In this document: in pieces, positions 7,801 through 15,905 of the stretch
Numbering within the stretch: the stretch's first letter is position 1
Layout: every line of letters begins with the position of its first letter
Virus record (IMG/VR): IMGVR_UViG_3300032665_000113
Span: 1-34,958 of that record
Length of the DNA stretch: 34,958 nt
Source: a virus
Strand: one strand, 5' to 3'
Made by a program: the position numbers and the translations under genes
The notes under the pieces: generated by a model
Told to the model about the DNA's origin: nothing
The model's database searches: none
What the model saw: the letters and a program-made list of their open reading frames with translations, nothing else

Positions 7801-10569
7801 TATACTGGTTACACGGGACCTCAAGGGGCGACTGGTTATACTGGTTACACAGGCCCGGTTGGCCCAACAGGATACACAGGCTATACTGGGTATACAGGTT
7901 ACACAGGCACAACTGGTTATACAGGTTATACGGGCTATACCGGTTACACAGGTATCCAAGGACCAACTGGACCAGGTGGCGCTGTCGCTTATTGGGGTTC
8001 GTTCTGGGATACAACAACCCAGACAATCGCTAGCACGACAACTGCTTATCCGATTACGTTCAATTCTTTTGATCCTAACAGTAACCAAGTTACTATTGTA
8101 TCAGGAAGCCAAATCACATTTGCGCAGGCTGGAACATATAATATTCAATTTTCGATACAGTTTGCCAATACTGATAGCGCTCAGATTTGGAATGCCAATA
8201 CATGGCTGCGCAAAAACGGCGTAAATATTCCAGATTCAAACAGCTACTGGACGATAACGAGCAAGCATGGCGGCACAAATGGTCAGATAGTTGGCGCTGC
8301 TAACTTCATTGTTGAGGTCACAGCTGGTCAATATATTGAACTTTACTGGCAGGCAGAAAGCACATCTGTCATCTTGGAAACTGTCCCTGCTGGAACGACC
8401 CCAACAACGCCAGTAAGCCCTAGCGTTATTTTGACAGCTACGCCAATCGTTTCAACGATTATTGGGCCAACTGGTTATACGGGCTATACGGGATACACTG
8501 GCTATACAGGCGCAGCATCTACTGTAACCGGTCCAACTGGTTATACAGGGTTCACCGGCCCTCAAGGCCCAACTGGATACACTGGTTATACAGGACCTCA
8601 AGGCGCTACTGGTTACACTGGTTACACAGGTCCTCAAGGAGCTACTGGTTATACGGGTTATACTGGGGCCATAGGCCCAACAGGATATACTGGGTATACA
8701 GGCCCACAGGGCCCAACTGGTTACACTGGGTATACGGGGCCAATTGGTGCGACAGGCTATACAGGCTACACAGGCTACACAGGCCCAACTGGCTATACGG
8801 GCTATACAGGCGATATTGGTCCGACTGGATACACAGGATATACTGGGCCCGGTATTACAGGTCCAACTGGCTATACTGGCTACACAGGTCCAGGCATTAC
8901 TGGACCGACTGGTTATACTGGCTACACTGGTTATACGGGACCAGGTGTAACGGGCCCAACTGGTTATACTGGTTATACTGGCTACACTGGGCCTCAAGGC
9001 GCTACTGGCTATACTGGATATACCGGCGCTACTGGCCCAACTGGCTACACTGGTTATACGGGACCAGGTGTAACTGGACCAACTGGTTATACTGGTTACA
9101 CCGGGTATACTGGTTACACAGGCCCGGGCGTAACGGGACCAACCGGATATACTGGCTATACTGGTTACACAGGATACACTGGTTACACAGGCCCACAGTT
9201 AATAACGATTAATTCAACGCCAATTGGAAGTGGCACGTCTGGTCGTATTCTTTATGACAATGCTGGCACTGTAGGCGAGCTTGTTATACCGCTTTCTATC
9301 TCAAATGGCGGAACAAATAACTCATCTGCTTATACTGCTGGATCTGTTATATTTTCTAATGGCACTTCATTAACCCAGGATAATGCAACTTTCTTTTGGG
9401 ATGACACGAATACGCAATTGTCAGTTGGAACTAATGTAACAGCTACTACGCCAGCGAATATTCAGCTGCAAATATTTAAAGACGCATTAATTAATGGCAT
9501 GACTGTCGGTCTTGGAACTGCGCAGCTAACGACAAATACCGCAGTTGGCTATCAAACACTTTTAGGTGTGACAACAGGAGCTTCCAACACAGCTGTTGGT
9601 TATCAGGTTCTTAAAGTAAATACTATTGGAACTCAGAATACGGGTGTTGGAAACCTTGTTCTATCTGCCAATACGACAGGAAACTACAACGCTGCTGTCG
9701 GTCAGGCTTGTCTGTTTAAGAATACGACCGGATCTCAAAATTCAGCATTAGGTCAAGGTTGTCTTTTCAATAATACCACAGGTGCCAGTAATTCTGCGAT
9801 TGGTGGGTCTGCGTTATTCAACAATTCTACAGGCTCTAACAACACAGCCCTTGGCCAAGCGGCTATGAACACTAATACCACGGGGGCCACAAATACAGCT
9901 GTTGGCACGTCGTCTCTCTATTCTAATACAATTGGAACAAACAACTGCGCCGTTGGTTATCAGGCTCTTTATTTTAACACTACCGGAACACCCAACACAG
10001 GCGTTGGAACGTTAGCCCTTAGAGCAAACCAGACTGGAACAAATAACGTCGCTGTTGGTGATAGTGCATTAACAGCATGCACTGGAAATCAAAATACATC
10101 TCTTGGTTCCAGCGCTGGTTCTTCGGTTACGAGTGGTTCAAATTTAACAATAATTGGCTATAATGCCCAAGCAACATCTGCGACTGCTACTAACGAAATC
10201 ACTCTTGGAAATTCGTCAGTTGCAACTCTACGTTGTCAAACTACAACTATTACATCTCTTTCTGACGCAAGGGATAAAACTGAAATAAGAGTTTTACTGG
10301 CTGGAATTAATTTTATAAAAACACTTAAGCCTGTGTCGTTTATATGGTCAATGCGCGATGGAGGTAAGGTTGGTATAGAAGATTCTGGTTTTATTGCTCA
10401 AGATTTACTTGAGTCCCAAAATATTACTGGAATTAAAATTCCTGGTCTTGTTTACGATGTAAATCCAGATAGACTCGAGGCTTCTTACGGCAAGCTTATA
10501 CCTGTATTAGTAAAGGCAGTTAAAGAGCTGATCGAAGAAATTGATGCCTTAAAAGGGAAAGTTGGCTGA
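4801..10569 (+). CDS. Giant collagen-like tail fibre with YadA-like repeats and S74 autoprocessing domain
   Basis: A 1922-aa mosaic fibre. Order: a fibre N-terminal domain (1-40, [19 protein letters not shown]); collagen-like Gly-Pro-Thr/Gly-Tyr-Thr runs totalling about half the protein; globular inserts at about 119-170, 437-494 and 880-930 (three copies of a GDAYV..LWVWNG..W module), 571-690 (related to the 2266 product) and 1061-1221 (C1q-like beta sandwich); a linker with [12 protein letters not shown] (about 1475); about twelve 17-residue NTAVG-type YadA-head repeats (1579-1790); and an S74 intramolecular chaperone (1821-1922). The S74 Ser/Lys dyad is visible as S1821-D-A-R-D-K1826, plus GFIAQDLL. 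In this family the chaperone trimerises the fibre and then cuts itself off at the Ser, so cleavage is expected at 1820/1821. It is presumably the long receptor-binding fibre. Confidence 0.9.
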   Translation: MSNVQIPNLPVAISLNGTEELEAVQAGTSVRVTSLQIAGLAPGPTGAPGPFGPTGPTGYTGYTGPGITGPQGPTGRTGPTGYTGYTGYTGDTGAPSFVTGPTGYTGYTGPTGYTGSPGTSIIYQGTVANSTLLPPQPQPVGYAYVAQDTGHLWISTGSVWSDAGPVVTNYTGATGYTGYTGYTGPTGYTGYTGSIGATGYTGPTGYTGPTGYTGPTGFTGYTGFTGPTGYTGDTGPTGYTGYTGAASTVTGPTGYTGYTGYTGYTGDTGPTGYTGYTGYTGYTGDTGPTGYTGYTGETGPTGYTGYTGETGPASDVTGPTGYTGYTGYTGYTGAASDVTGPTGYTGYTGYTGDFGPTGYTGYTGETGPTGYTGYTGETGPTGYTGYTGYTGDTGAPSDVTGPTGYTGYTGPTGYTGDTGAPSDVTGPTGYTGYTGMAGSGIQYLGTVNGFTNLPGYPSSYLGAQGDAYVDTVTQDLWVWNGLTWVNNGPFASITGPTGQTGPTGYTGDIGPTGYTGYTGDIGPTGYTGYTGDTGPTGYTGYTGDIGPTGYTGYTGATGPTGYTGSIGPAGSSATSFGYIANTTIQSGDPGTGDVLWNNTAQISATSINVSTTDGASADISVYLSLLQQGQTLVLQDSAVATSWQAFTVSAATTDNTTYWTIPVTYVSSSGAATTNFANATSLIFAVASGAIGPQGPQGVTGATGDTGPTGYTGYTGIQGIQGNVGPTGYTGYTGPQGNAGTVGDTGPTGYTGYTGYTGDTGPTGYTGYTGAASTVTGPTGYTGYTGAQGATGYTGYTGVGDTGPTGYTGPQGATGYTGYTGDQGATGYTGYTGPTGYTGYTGYTGDTGPQGATGYTGYTGAASNVTGPTGYTGYTGPQGGGIVYKGTVTDSTQLTVVDPTPSVGDAYITLDNQHLWVWNGVSWVDNGAITTTGPTGATGYTGPTGYTGYTGYTGYTGYTGAASTVTGPTGYTGYTGPIGATGYTGYTGDTGYTGPQGATGYTGYTGPQGATGYTGYTGPVGPTGYTGYTGYTGYTGTTGYTGYTGYTGYTGIQGPTGPGGAVAYWGSFWDTTTQTIASTTTAYPITFNSFDPNSNQVTIVSGSQITFAQAGTYNIQFSIQFANTDSAQIWNANTWLRKNGVNIPDSNSYWTITSKHGGTNGQIVGAANFIVEVTAGQYIELYWQAESTSVILETVPAGTTPTTPVSPSVILTATPIVSTIIGPTGYTGYTGYTGYTGAASTVTGPTGYTGFTGPQGPTGYTGYTGPQGATGYTGYTGPQGATGYTGYTGAIGPTGYTGYTGPQGPTGYTGYTGPIGATGYTGYTGYTGPTGYTGYTGDIGPTGYTGYTGPGITGPTGYTGYTGPGITGPTGYTGYTGYTGPGVTGPTGYTGYTGYTGPQGATGYTGYTGATGPTGYTGYTGPGVTGPTGYTGYTGYTGYTGPGVTGPTGYTGYTGYTGYTGYTGPQLITINSTPIGSGTSGRILYDNAGTVGELVIPLSISNGGTNNSSAYTAGSVIFSNGTSLTQDNATFFWDDTNTQLSVGTNVTATTPANIQLQIFKDALINGMTVGLGTAQLTTNTAVGYQTLLGVTTGASNTAVGYQVLKVNTIGTQNTGVGNLVLSANTTGNYNAAVGQACLFKNTTGSQNSALGQGCLFNNTTGASNSAIGGSALFNNSTGSNNTALGQAAMNTNTTGATNTAVGTSSLYSNTIGTNNCAVGYQALYFNTTGTPNTGVGTLALRANQTGTNNVAVGDSALTACTGNQNTSLGSSAGSSVTSGSNLTIIGYNAQATSATATNEITLGNSSVATLRCQTTTITSLSDARDKTEIRVLLAGINFIKTLKPVSFIWSMRDGGKVGIEDSGFIAQDLLESQNITGIKIPGLVYDVNPDRLEASYGKLIPVLVKAVKELIEEIDALKGKVG
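4927..9195 (+). repeat. Collagen-like Gly-X-Y coding repeats ([10 protein letters not shown])
   Basis: Degenerate 9-base units encoding Gly-Tyr-Thr and Gly-Pro-Thr, mostly of form GGN TAY ACN and GGN CCN ACN, in six runs separated by globular inserts. Third bases vary freely between copies while the peptide hardly changes, which indicates selection on the protein and not recent slippage alone. The composition also opens long spurious reading frames on the other strand and in other frames. Confidence 0.95.
9535..10150 (+). repeat. Tandem 51-bp repeats encoding YadA-head-like 17-mers
   Basis: About twelve successive units with the consensus N-T-A-V-G-x-x-x-L-x-x-N-T-T-G-x-x, starting at Asn1579 of the giant fibre. 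The NxxVG signature is that of the left-handed beta-roll of YadA/Hia trimeric adhesin heads, here with 17-residue units (trimeric autotransporter heads usually use 14-15). The last units degenerate ([10 protein letters not shown]) before the S74 domain. Confidence 0.8.
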
Positions 10570-10570
10570 T

Positions 10571-10864
10571 ATGTCTATTAAAAAAACAATAAAAGCAGCG
10601 CGCCCGACCGTCAACTCTGTTTCCGGATATGTTTTAAGTTGGGATGTTGATATTACTTTAAGAGAAGGTAGCTTTGAATATAATTACAACTATTCAAAAG
10701 ATGTTGCTAATTTAAATAAAATACCATCTGATTTCTCTGAACCAGAAGTTTTAGGATATATGCCAGAAGGTCTGGAAGATGTATTTAAACACCACAAAGA
10801 ATTTTTGGGTGGAAATAATTCTTCTGAAACAATTATTGTCGATGATTTTACGTTTAGCAATTAA
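10571..10864 (+). CDS. Small hypothetical protein after the giant fibre
   Basis: About 97 aa, starting MSIKKTIKAARPTVNSVSGYVLSWDVD. The ATG at 10571 lies one base after the fibre's TGA, so the pair is probably coupled; a TTG at 10562 in the same frame would add three residues and is less likely. GGGAAAG just upstream can serve as ribosome site. The sequence is mixed alpha/beta with a Tyr/Asn-rich centre and an acidic C-terminal half (GLEDVFKHHKEF). I see no membrane segment or known motif. Position directly behind a tail fibre is where fibre-assembly chaperones often lie, but nothing in the sequence proves that role. Confidence 0.6.
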   Translation: MSIKKTIKAARPTVNSVSGYVLSWDVDITLREGSFEYNYNYSKDVANLNKIPSDFSEPEVLGYMPEGLEDVFKHHKEFLGGNNSSETIIVDDFTFSN

Positions 10865-10873
10865 TAGGAGTAA

Positions 10874-11545
10874 ATTGAAATTCGCACCGTTCTTCTTTCA
10901 GCGCCATCTTATGACGGCAAAGTAAACGTATGGCACTGCACGTCTTTAACTGAAACGGTAAAAATAGGTATATCAAAAAATATTAACATTGTGGCTGTTT
11001 ATATGTCTTACGATGCCTTAGTTCAAAGGGCTCGTAACGATATATTTAAACTAGCATATGATAATGATGTTGATGATCTGGTTTTTATCGATTGCGATCA
11101 AGATTGGCAACCGGAAGATTTTTTTAAGCTTCTTTCACATGATGTCCCAATTGTTGCCGCACCAGTCATAAAAAAATCTGACGACCCTCAATATAATGTA
11201 AAATTATTAGGAAATTATATTATAAATGAAAAAGGGTTGGTTGAGGTAGACGGAGTTGGCACTGGATTTATGAGAATAAGAAAAGATGCTATTAAAAAAA
11301 TGTGGTCTGCCTCAAGTGAATATCGTGAAAGACATAAGGAAGATTCGTCTCGTATGGTATTTGAAGTAAAAGTTATGAATGGGGAAATCTGGGCAGAAGA
11401 CATTGTTTTTTGTGATAAATGGATTAAATTGGGCGGTAAGGTATATATTGACCCATCCATTAATTGCGGCCATTCAGGTGAAAAAAGATGGGTAGGGAAT
11501 TTTTCGTCTTGGATCAAGACCTTAAACTTAAAAGGAGGGGTGTAA
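10874..11545 (+). CDS. GT-A-type glycosyltransferase-like protein, probable ATT start
   Basis: A probable nucleotide-sugar glycosyltransferase of 223 aa. The core is recognisable: YDALVQRARND (46-56), then LVFIDCDQDW with the DxD pair D73/D75 that would bind metal and sugar nucleotide, then PIVAAPVIKK. The first beta strand expected in this family (IRTVLLSAPSYDGKVNVWHCTSL) lies upstream of the first ordinary start, GTG 10991. Going back in frame, a TAA stands at 10871-10873, so the conserved N-terminus can only be reached from ATT 10874, three bases after AGGAG (10866-10870). A TTG at 10875 is out of frame and stops after 16 codons. Either ATT is used, or a small frame error has removed an ATG. 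It begins a cluster of transferases. Confidence 0.72.
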   Translation: MEIRTVLLSAPSYDGKVNVWHCTSLTETVKIGISKNINIVAVYMSYDALVQRARNDIFKLAYDNDVDDLVFIDCDQDWQPEDFFKLLSHDVPIVAAPVIKKSDDPQYNVKLLGNYIINEKGLVEVDGVGTGFMRIRKDAIKKMWSASSEYRERHKEDSSRMVFEVKVMNGEIWAEDIVFCDKWIKLGGKVYIDPSINCGHSGEKRWVGNFSSWIKTLNLKGGV

Positions 11546-11546
11546 A

Positions 11547-11735
11547 ATGGAAAACGAAATTATCAAGCTGGAGTTAACACTAGGTCAGGTTAACCACATT
11601 TTGGCTGTGTTAGGTGAGGCATCTTTTGTAAAAGCCGCAGACCCCGTAAACTGGATACGCGAGCAGGCGATTCCGCAGCATGCGGAAATAGCTAAGAAAT
11701 ATCCTGCTGAAGAAATAGCGCAAGCAGCAGAATAA
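11547..11735 (+). CDS. Small conserved phage protein of unknown function
   Basis: 62 aa, MENEIIKLELTLGQVNHILAVLGE at the start. The pattern of a short beta strand (KLELTLGQ), then a helix with ILAVLGE and a second amphipathic helix rich in Glu and Lys, recurs in many small phage proteins in late regions, none with a known job that I can name. It sits one base after the preceding stop with a strong AAAAGGAGG, and its product is acidic and soluble. Neighbours on both sides are sugar or methyl transferases, so it could be an accessory to that island; that is inference from position only. Confidence 0.65.
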   Translation: MENEIIKLELTLGQVNHILAVLGEASFVKAADPVNWIREQAIPQHAEIAKKYPAEEIAQAAE

Positions 11736-11769
11736 ATATAAATTCGCATAAGAGAGGAAGGGTCTCGTT

Positions 11770-12405
11770 ATGCATACATCGGCGTATAATCATGCGCAGC
11801 GTTTTTACGACTGCTATAACGGGGCTTTCCCTGATGGGTTTAAGGTAATTGAAATTGGTTCTCAAGACGTCAATGGCTCTTTGCGGCCTATTTTTGAAAG
11901 AGACTGCGACTATACGGGCGTAGACTTTGTGGCTGGTAAGGGCGTAGATCTTGTCTTAACCGACCCATACAAACTGCCTCTTCCAGACAAATGCGCAGAT
12001 ATCGTTGTTTCAAGCTCATGTTTTGAACATTCAGAAATGTTTTGGCTGACGTTCCTAGAGATCATGCGCATATTAAAGCCGCATGGTTTGTTTTATCTAA
12101 ATGTTCCATCCAACGGTATTTATCATACTTACCCCGTTGACTGCTGGCGGTTCTTTCCAGACAGCGGAAAGGCGCTCGTAACATGGGCCAAGCGCAATGG
12201 AATAAACGCAGCTCTTCTTGAATCCTATATTGGCTTCAAAGAAGGTGAAATGATTTGGAACGATTTTACGGCTATTTTTCTTAAAGACGAAAAGAATATA
12301 GAAAAACATAAAAAGCGCATTCTTAGCGTCCTGAAAGATTTCCATAACGGATATGTTTATGAAAATCCTGAGATTATGAACCGCGTTTATTGGCACGATA
12401 AATGA
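11770..12405 (+). CDS. Class I SAM-dependent methyltransferase
   Basis: 211 aa. Motif I reads KVIEIGSQDVNGS (25-35), the Gly-rich SAM-binding loop after the first strand. CDYTGVDFVAGKGVD is the acidic second strand, ADIVVSSSCFEHS (about 78-90) is motif IV of the type found in sugar or small-molecule methyltransferases, and GLFYLNVPSNG is the post-motif strand. There is no DNA-methylase NPPY/DPPY motif, so DNA methylation is unlikely. The gene shares ATGA with the next one, a glycosyltransferase-like gene, suggesting that the substrate is a glycan or a nucleotide sugar. A GAGGAAG ribosome site lies upstream of ATG 11770. Confidence 0.8.
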   Translation: MHTSAYNHAQRFYDCYNGAFPDGFKVIEIGSQDVNGSLRPIFERDCDYTGVDFVAGKGVDLVLTDPYKLPLPDKCADIVVSSSCFEHSEMFWLTFLEIMRILKPHGLFYLNVPSNGIYHTYPVDCWRFFPDSGKALVTWAKRNGINAALLESYIGFKEGEMIWNDFTAIFLKDEKNIEKHKKRILSVLKDFHNGYVYENPEIMNRVYWHDK

Positions 12406-13010
12406 CTCCGATACTCGTATGCACGGTTACGGGGCGTAGCCTTCCAGTTCTTGAAGCGAGCGTTAAAGCTTATTGCTCGGACGTTTCGTTGATCGCGCAT
12501 CACGTTGATCGGTCAACTTTTGGTCAATCGTATAACACCGCATTAGATGAGGCCTTTAAACAATACGATGAAGTTATTATCGCAAATGACGATGTTGTTT
12601 TGACGCCATCTACATATACGACTTTACTTGAAGATGTGGCCGCGTTAAAATCAGAGCATGGCGATAAGGTAGGTATAGTTGGCGCTAGGTCTGATTGCGT
12701 TCGAGAAGCGCAAAATATTAAAGAGAATCTGCCAGAAGAAGTTTTCTCAACGCTGTATGTATCCCCATTATTCGCTTGGATTCCAAAGATCGTTTTTGAT
12801 ATTACGCGCTTCCCGCATACAAACTGGTTTAGCGACGATATGATTTGTATGGATTTGAATTATGCTGGCTTTACCAATTGGGTGTCTCGGGCGTATGTCC
12901 ATCATGCCGGATCTCAGACGGTCGGCAATAATACATGGGAAATGTATTTACAGGCCATAGACTGGATAGAAAAGAATAGACCAGAACGTCTACATAGGTT
13001 TAAACGATGA
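12402..13010 (+). CDS. Glycosyltransferase family 2-like protein
   Basis: 202 aa with a GT-A-like layout: an N-terminal strand PILVCTVTGRSL, GQSYNTALDEAF where family 2 enzymes place the N-x-G/A substrate helix, then EVIIANDDVVLTPS (57-70) with Asp63-Asp64 as the metal/sugar-nucleotide site. A second block, TNWFSDDMICMDLNYAGF, supplies the acidic ED/DD acceptor-side residues. It is short for a full GT2 enzyme, so it may be minimal. It overlaps both neighbours by four bases (ATGA), which indicates translational coupling inside the transferase island. The product is cytoplasmic with no membrane segment. Confidence 0.75.
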   Translation: MTPILVCTVTGRSLPVLEASVKAYCSDVSLIAHHVDRSTFGQSYNTALDEAFKQYDEVIIANDDVVLTPSTYTTLLEDVAALKSEHGDKVGIVGARSDCVREAQNIKENLPEEVFSTLYVSPLFAWIPKIVFDITRFPHTNWFSDDMICMDLNYAGFTNWVSRAYVHHAGSQTVGNNTWEMYLQAIDWIEKNRPERLHRFKR

Positions 13011-13861
13011 AAATTATAGATGCTTTTACGTTTTATAATAATGTAGACATATTAAAAATGAGGCTCCAGCTTCATTTTGATCATGTGGACGAATTTTATA
13101 TTTGCGAATCTGACCATACATATTCCGGCAGACCAAAAGAATTTATTTTAGAGCAGCATTTGCATGAGATAAATCCCTGGATAGATAAGGTTCGATATAT
13201 AAAATATCATGCCGACCCAAGTGGATTAGATTTTTCTCAGGAATTTAAAGACGAAATTCTCAATCTTAGCAATCCCGGCTGGATTATGGAGTTCAGGCAA
13301 CGCAACCAACTAAAAGAACATATCCAAGATTTTGGCGATAATGATGTTATTGCAATTTGCGATATTGATGAATTTATTAGCCATGATGTTTTTAACTATA
13401 TTAGGCAAAATGGTCTCGGGCCAGATGAGTTACGTTTAAATCTCGTCATGCATCACTATTACATGAATTGCATACAACCTGGAAGGATATGGACACAACC
13501 ATTTATGTGCAAGGGGTCCAGATTTCGGCAGATAGATGACGTATCCTTTCACCGGCACTGCGTAGGTATGTATCATTGGTGGCCTAATGCTGGCTGGCAT
13601 TTTTCCAACCTTGGCGGCTATGAAGCCATAATGGATAAGATGCTTGCCACTTGTCATACAGAGTTTATTACCAATGGCGTAAATGACCCTGAATATATAA
13701 AAAATTGTATGAAATATGGGATCTTACCTAACATAAAAAAACCAACGCCATCTCTGGCTACATGTGAATTGGCTTTTGTGAAATTAGACGCATATCCCCC
13801 CTATTTGCGTAAAATTATGCTAGATAATCCAAAATATATTGTTACCGATTTGACGGTTTAA
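13007..13861 (+). CDS. GT17-like (N-acetylglucosaminyltransferase-type) glycosyltransferase
   Basis: 284 aa. The N-terminus IIDAFTFYNNVDILKMRL, then VDEFYICESDHTYSGRPK, the GWIMEFRQRN segment (91-100), and VIAICDIDEFI with D119/D121 match the run of motifs in family GT17, whose eukaryotic member MGAT3 adds the bisecting GlcNAc. Related sequences occur in bacteria and phages. NAGWHFSNLGG near residue 200 fits the GWHxS motif of the family. Donor and acceptor here are unknown. The gene overlaps the preceding one by four bases and is followed after 13 bases by another transferase, so it belongs to the same operon-like island. Confidence 0.8.
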   Translation: MKIIDAFTFYNNVDILKMRLQLHFDHVDEFYICESDHTYSGRPKEFILEQHLHEINPWIDKVRYIKYHADPSGLDFSQEFKDEILNLSNPGWIMEFRQRNQLKEHIQDFGDNDVIAICDIDEFISHDVFNYIRQNGLGPDELRLNLVMHHYYMNCIQPGRIWTQPFMCKGSRFRQIDDVSFHRHCVGMYHWWPNAGWHFSNLGGYEAIMDKMLATCHTEFITNGVNDPEYIKNCMKYGILPNIKKPTPSLATCELAFVKLDAYPPYLRKIMLDNPKYIVTDLTV

Positions 13862-13874
13862 GGAAGGGAAAACA

Positions 13875-14984
13875 ATGGAAACTATAGAATTAACGGCGAC
13901 GGAAATTATCCCGGAAAAGAAAAAGCTGAAGATATGCGTCTACGGTATCTCAAAAAACGAAGAAATGTTTATTCAGCGATGGGCTGATTCTGCTAGGCAG
14001 GCAGACCTTATTCTCCTTGCTGATACAGGCAGCGACGACGATACCGTCAAGCTGGCAAAGGAAAGCGGCGTCCAAGTCCATCATATCCACATCAAGCCGT
14101 GGCGCTTTGACCATGCCAGAAACGCCGCTCTTTGCCTGATCCCAGGCGACTTTGATGTCTGCGTCAGCCTAGACATTGACGAAATCTTGGAGCCCGGTTG
14201 GCGCGAAGAAATTGAGCGCCTATGGGAACCAGATACGACCCGTATGCGCTATATCTTTGACTGGGGGATGGGTAAGAAATTTTACCATGTCAAAATTCAT
14301 AGCCGCCATAGCCACTTCTGGAAACATGCCTGCCACGAAGTTCCTGTCACAGACATGCGGACTCCAGAAAAGTTCTGTTTTACCGAGAAGCAGATGGTGA
14401 CGCATTACCCAGATCATACCAAAAGCCGGGCGCAATATTTTGGCATCCTAAAGGTTGCTGTGGACGAAGACCCAAGCTGCCCCCGCAACGCTTTTTACTG
14501 GGCCCGTGAGCTTTCCTACTACAGCAAATGGGAAGAGGCGCTAGTAGCGCTTAAAAAATACCTTGATATGCCTAGCGCAACATGGAACTGCGAGCGATGC
14601 TACGCTTACATAACCATGGCAAAATGTTATGGAGCGCTTGGAAATCCTGTTGAAGAAGAAAAATCGCTCCTCAAGGCGGCTATGGAAGCAGGCGAAACGC
14701 GGGAACCGTGGGTGGCAATGGCGGACTTAATGTATCGACAAAACCGCTGGGCTGAATGCTTTGCTTACGCCATGCGGGCGGTAAATATTACCTACCGGGC
14801 CAACAATTATACGGAAGATCCAAATTGCTGGGGATGGCGTCCGCATGACTTTGCCGCTATCGCAGCTTTCCGGTTGGGATTGAAGGAAATAAGTATCCAA
14901 CAGGGGCAGATTGCGGTAGAATTGGAGCCGGAAGATCAACGCCTAAAAGATAATCTTTTGTGGTATATTGGTGAAAAGTCATGA
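13875..14984 (+). CDS. Glycosyltransferase family 2 with C-terminal TPR-like repeats
   Basis: 369 aa. The N-terminal 20-200 region is a GT2 catalytic domain: KICVYGISKNEEMFIQRW, LLADTGSDDDTV (48-58) and VCVSLDIDEIL with D100-I-D102. From about residue 205 helical pairs follow (RNAFYWARELSYYSKWEEALVAL and similar), consistent with TPR repeats, as in bacterial GT2-TPR enzymes where the repeats hold a protein or glycan acceptor. A TPR part makes a protein acceptor plausible. AAGGAAGGG precedes ATG 13875. It is the last gene of the transferase island, and the lysis cassette follows at once. Confidence 0.85.
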   Translation: METIELTATEIIPEKKKLKICVYGISKNEEMFIQRWADSARQADLILLADTGSDDDTVKLAKESGVQVHHIHIKPWRFDHARNAALCLIPGDFDVCVSLDIDEILEPGWREEIERLWEPDTTRMRYIFDWGMGKKFYHVKIHSRHSHFWKHACHEVPVTDMRTPEKFCFTEKQMVTHYPDHTKSRAQYFGILKVAVDEDPSCPRNAFYWARELSYYSKWEEALVALKKYLDMPSATWNCERCYAYITMAKCYGALGNPVEEEKSLLKAAMEAGETREPWVAMADLMYRQNRWAECFAYAMRAVNITYRANNYTEDPNCWGWRPHDFAAIAAFRLGLKEISIQQGQIAVELEPEDQRLKDNLLWYIGEKS

Positions 14985-14995
14985 TGGAGACAGGG

Positions 14996-15244
14996 ATGGA
15001 GCCGCAAACAGTTATTAATATTGTGGCAGGCACCGTCCTGATGGTAGCCGGGTGGCTTTTTAGGGAGCTTTGGCAAGCTGTCAAAGCTCTCCAAGCCGAC
15101 CTTCGTAAGATAGAAGTAGACTTGCCATCGAATTATATCCGAAAAGACGAATTTGGCGAGGGGATGCGTGAAATAAAAGAAATGCTCGCTAAGATATTCG
15201 ACAAATTAGACGGTAAAGTAGACAAACATTGGGGCGATAAATGA
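14996..15244 (+). CDS. Small membrane protein with coiled-coil tail, lysis region
   Basis: About 82 aa from ATG 14996, chosen for the GGAG five to six bases upstream; in-frame ATGs at 14981 and 14984 are alternatives, the first overlapping the previous stop. Residues about 5-22 (VINIVAGTVLMVAGWLF) form one membrane helix. The rest is a heptad-rich charged helix (LWQAVKALQADLRKIEVDL, EGMREIKEMLAKIFDKLDGKV). One N-terminal membrane anchor plus a coiled coil could be a holin partner, an inner-membrane spanin-like protein or an antiholin. A better spanin pair lies at 16079/16215. It shares ATGA with the peptidase gene that follows. Confidence 0.65.
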   Translation: MEPQTVINIVAGTVLMVAGWLFRELWQAVKALQADLRKIEVDLPSNYIRKDEFGEGMREIKEMLAKIFDKLDGKVDKHWGDK

Positions 15245-15711
15245 CCTGGCCCCTTCAGTCCGAATGTTTAAAAATGTTTGGCAACCCCTATGCGCCCGGC
15301 TGGGGGAATACGCACATTGTCCATATTAATTGCCCGTGGCAGCTCTATATGGGGCCGCTGCATATTCCGTATATTAAAATAAATAAGATTGCCGCCGAGT
15401 CTTTAACTCGTGTCTTAAACCATGTCTGGGATGAATGCGGAAAGGACCCAGACAAAATACACGCCATCCATGCCGACCAGTTCTCAGGGGACTGGGTCAT
15501 CCGTCAGGCGCGCGGCCTGAAGATGATATCAATGCATAGCTATGGCCTAGCAATAGATTGGGACGCTCCCCACAACCAGCTAGGTTCAAGAACGCATTTT
15601 TTTACGGCTGATAACCCACTCATTAAGGCTTTTCTTGATGAGGGATGGATTTGGGGAGGCCAATGGAGCAGACCGGACGCAATGCACGTTCAAGCGGCGA
15701 GGGTTGGTTAA
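15241..15711 (+). CDS. M15-family peptidase endolysin
   Basis: 156 aa. A probable lysis peptidase of the VanY/L-alanyl-D-glutamate type (M15). The zinc site is complete: H99 and D106 in SMHSYGLAIDWD, and H149 in RPDAMHVQAARVG. The preceding block QFSGDWVIRQARG and the late WIWGGQWSRPD are typical of phage M15 enzymes. There is no signal peptide or membrane anchor, so release needs a holin; a candidate lies 200 bases downstream. The start overlaps the preceding gene as ATGA. A lipoprotein gene begins inside its 3' end in another frame. Confidence 0.88.
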   Translation: MTWPLQSECLKMFGNPYAPGWGNTHIVHINCPWQLYMGPLHIPYIKINKIAAESLTRVLNHVWDECGKDPDKIHAIHADQFSGDWVIRQARGLKMISMHSYGLAIDWDAPHNQLGSRTHFFTADNPLIKAFLDEGWIWGGQWSRPDAMHVQAARVG

Positions 15712-15896
15712 ATAGGCAAACGGTAGGGGCGCTTGTGGCGGCCATATCATACAGTATCGTATTAATAAGTTTGGCAGCCCTTGCAGGCTGCACTCAGATA
15801 GAAGGTGATGGATTTTCTAACAATGGCCATGAGTATGGTCCTGTTAGATGCGTTAAGGCGAAAGATAACGTTCTTCGTTGTTATACGATTAAATAG
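15663..15896 (+). CDS. Small lipoprotein, lysis cassette
   Basis: 77 aa from ATG 15663, chosen because GGGGAGG ends three bases upstream inside the peptidase gene; 49 bases overlap that gene out of frame. A long n-region with R6, R9 and R18 is followed by a hydrophobic stretch (20-41) and a lipobox L40-A-G-C43, so Cys43 should be lipidated. The mature part is only 35 residues with two more Cys. A shorter start at GTG 15735 (AGGGGCG upstream) would give an ordinary 18-residue signal without the overlap. It could be an extra outer-membrane spanin or a surface-exclusion lipoprotein; the cassette already has a better o-spanin at 16215. Confidence 0.65.
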   Translation: MEQTGRNARSSGEGWLNRQTVGALVAAISYSIVLISLAALAGCTQIEGDGFSNNGHEYGPVRCVKAKDNVLRCYTIK

Positions 15897-15905
15897 GAGA
15901 CAGAC

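Noticed and set aside
4927-9195. Repeat array that could be taken for CRISPR or a minisatellite
   Set aside because: Units are in frame with a single long protein, vary at third codon bases, and lack constant spacers.
10875-10925. TTG 10875 as start of the first glycosyltransferase
   Set aside because: It is out of frame with the DxD core and stops after 16 codons.
11770-12405. DNA adenine or cytosine methylase
   Set aside because: The protein has a SAM loop but no NPPY/DPPY or PC motif, and lies among sugar transferases.
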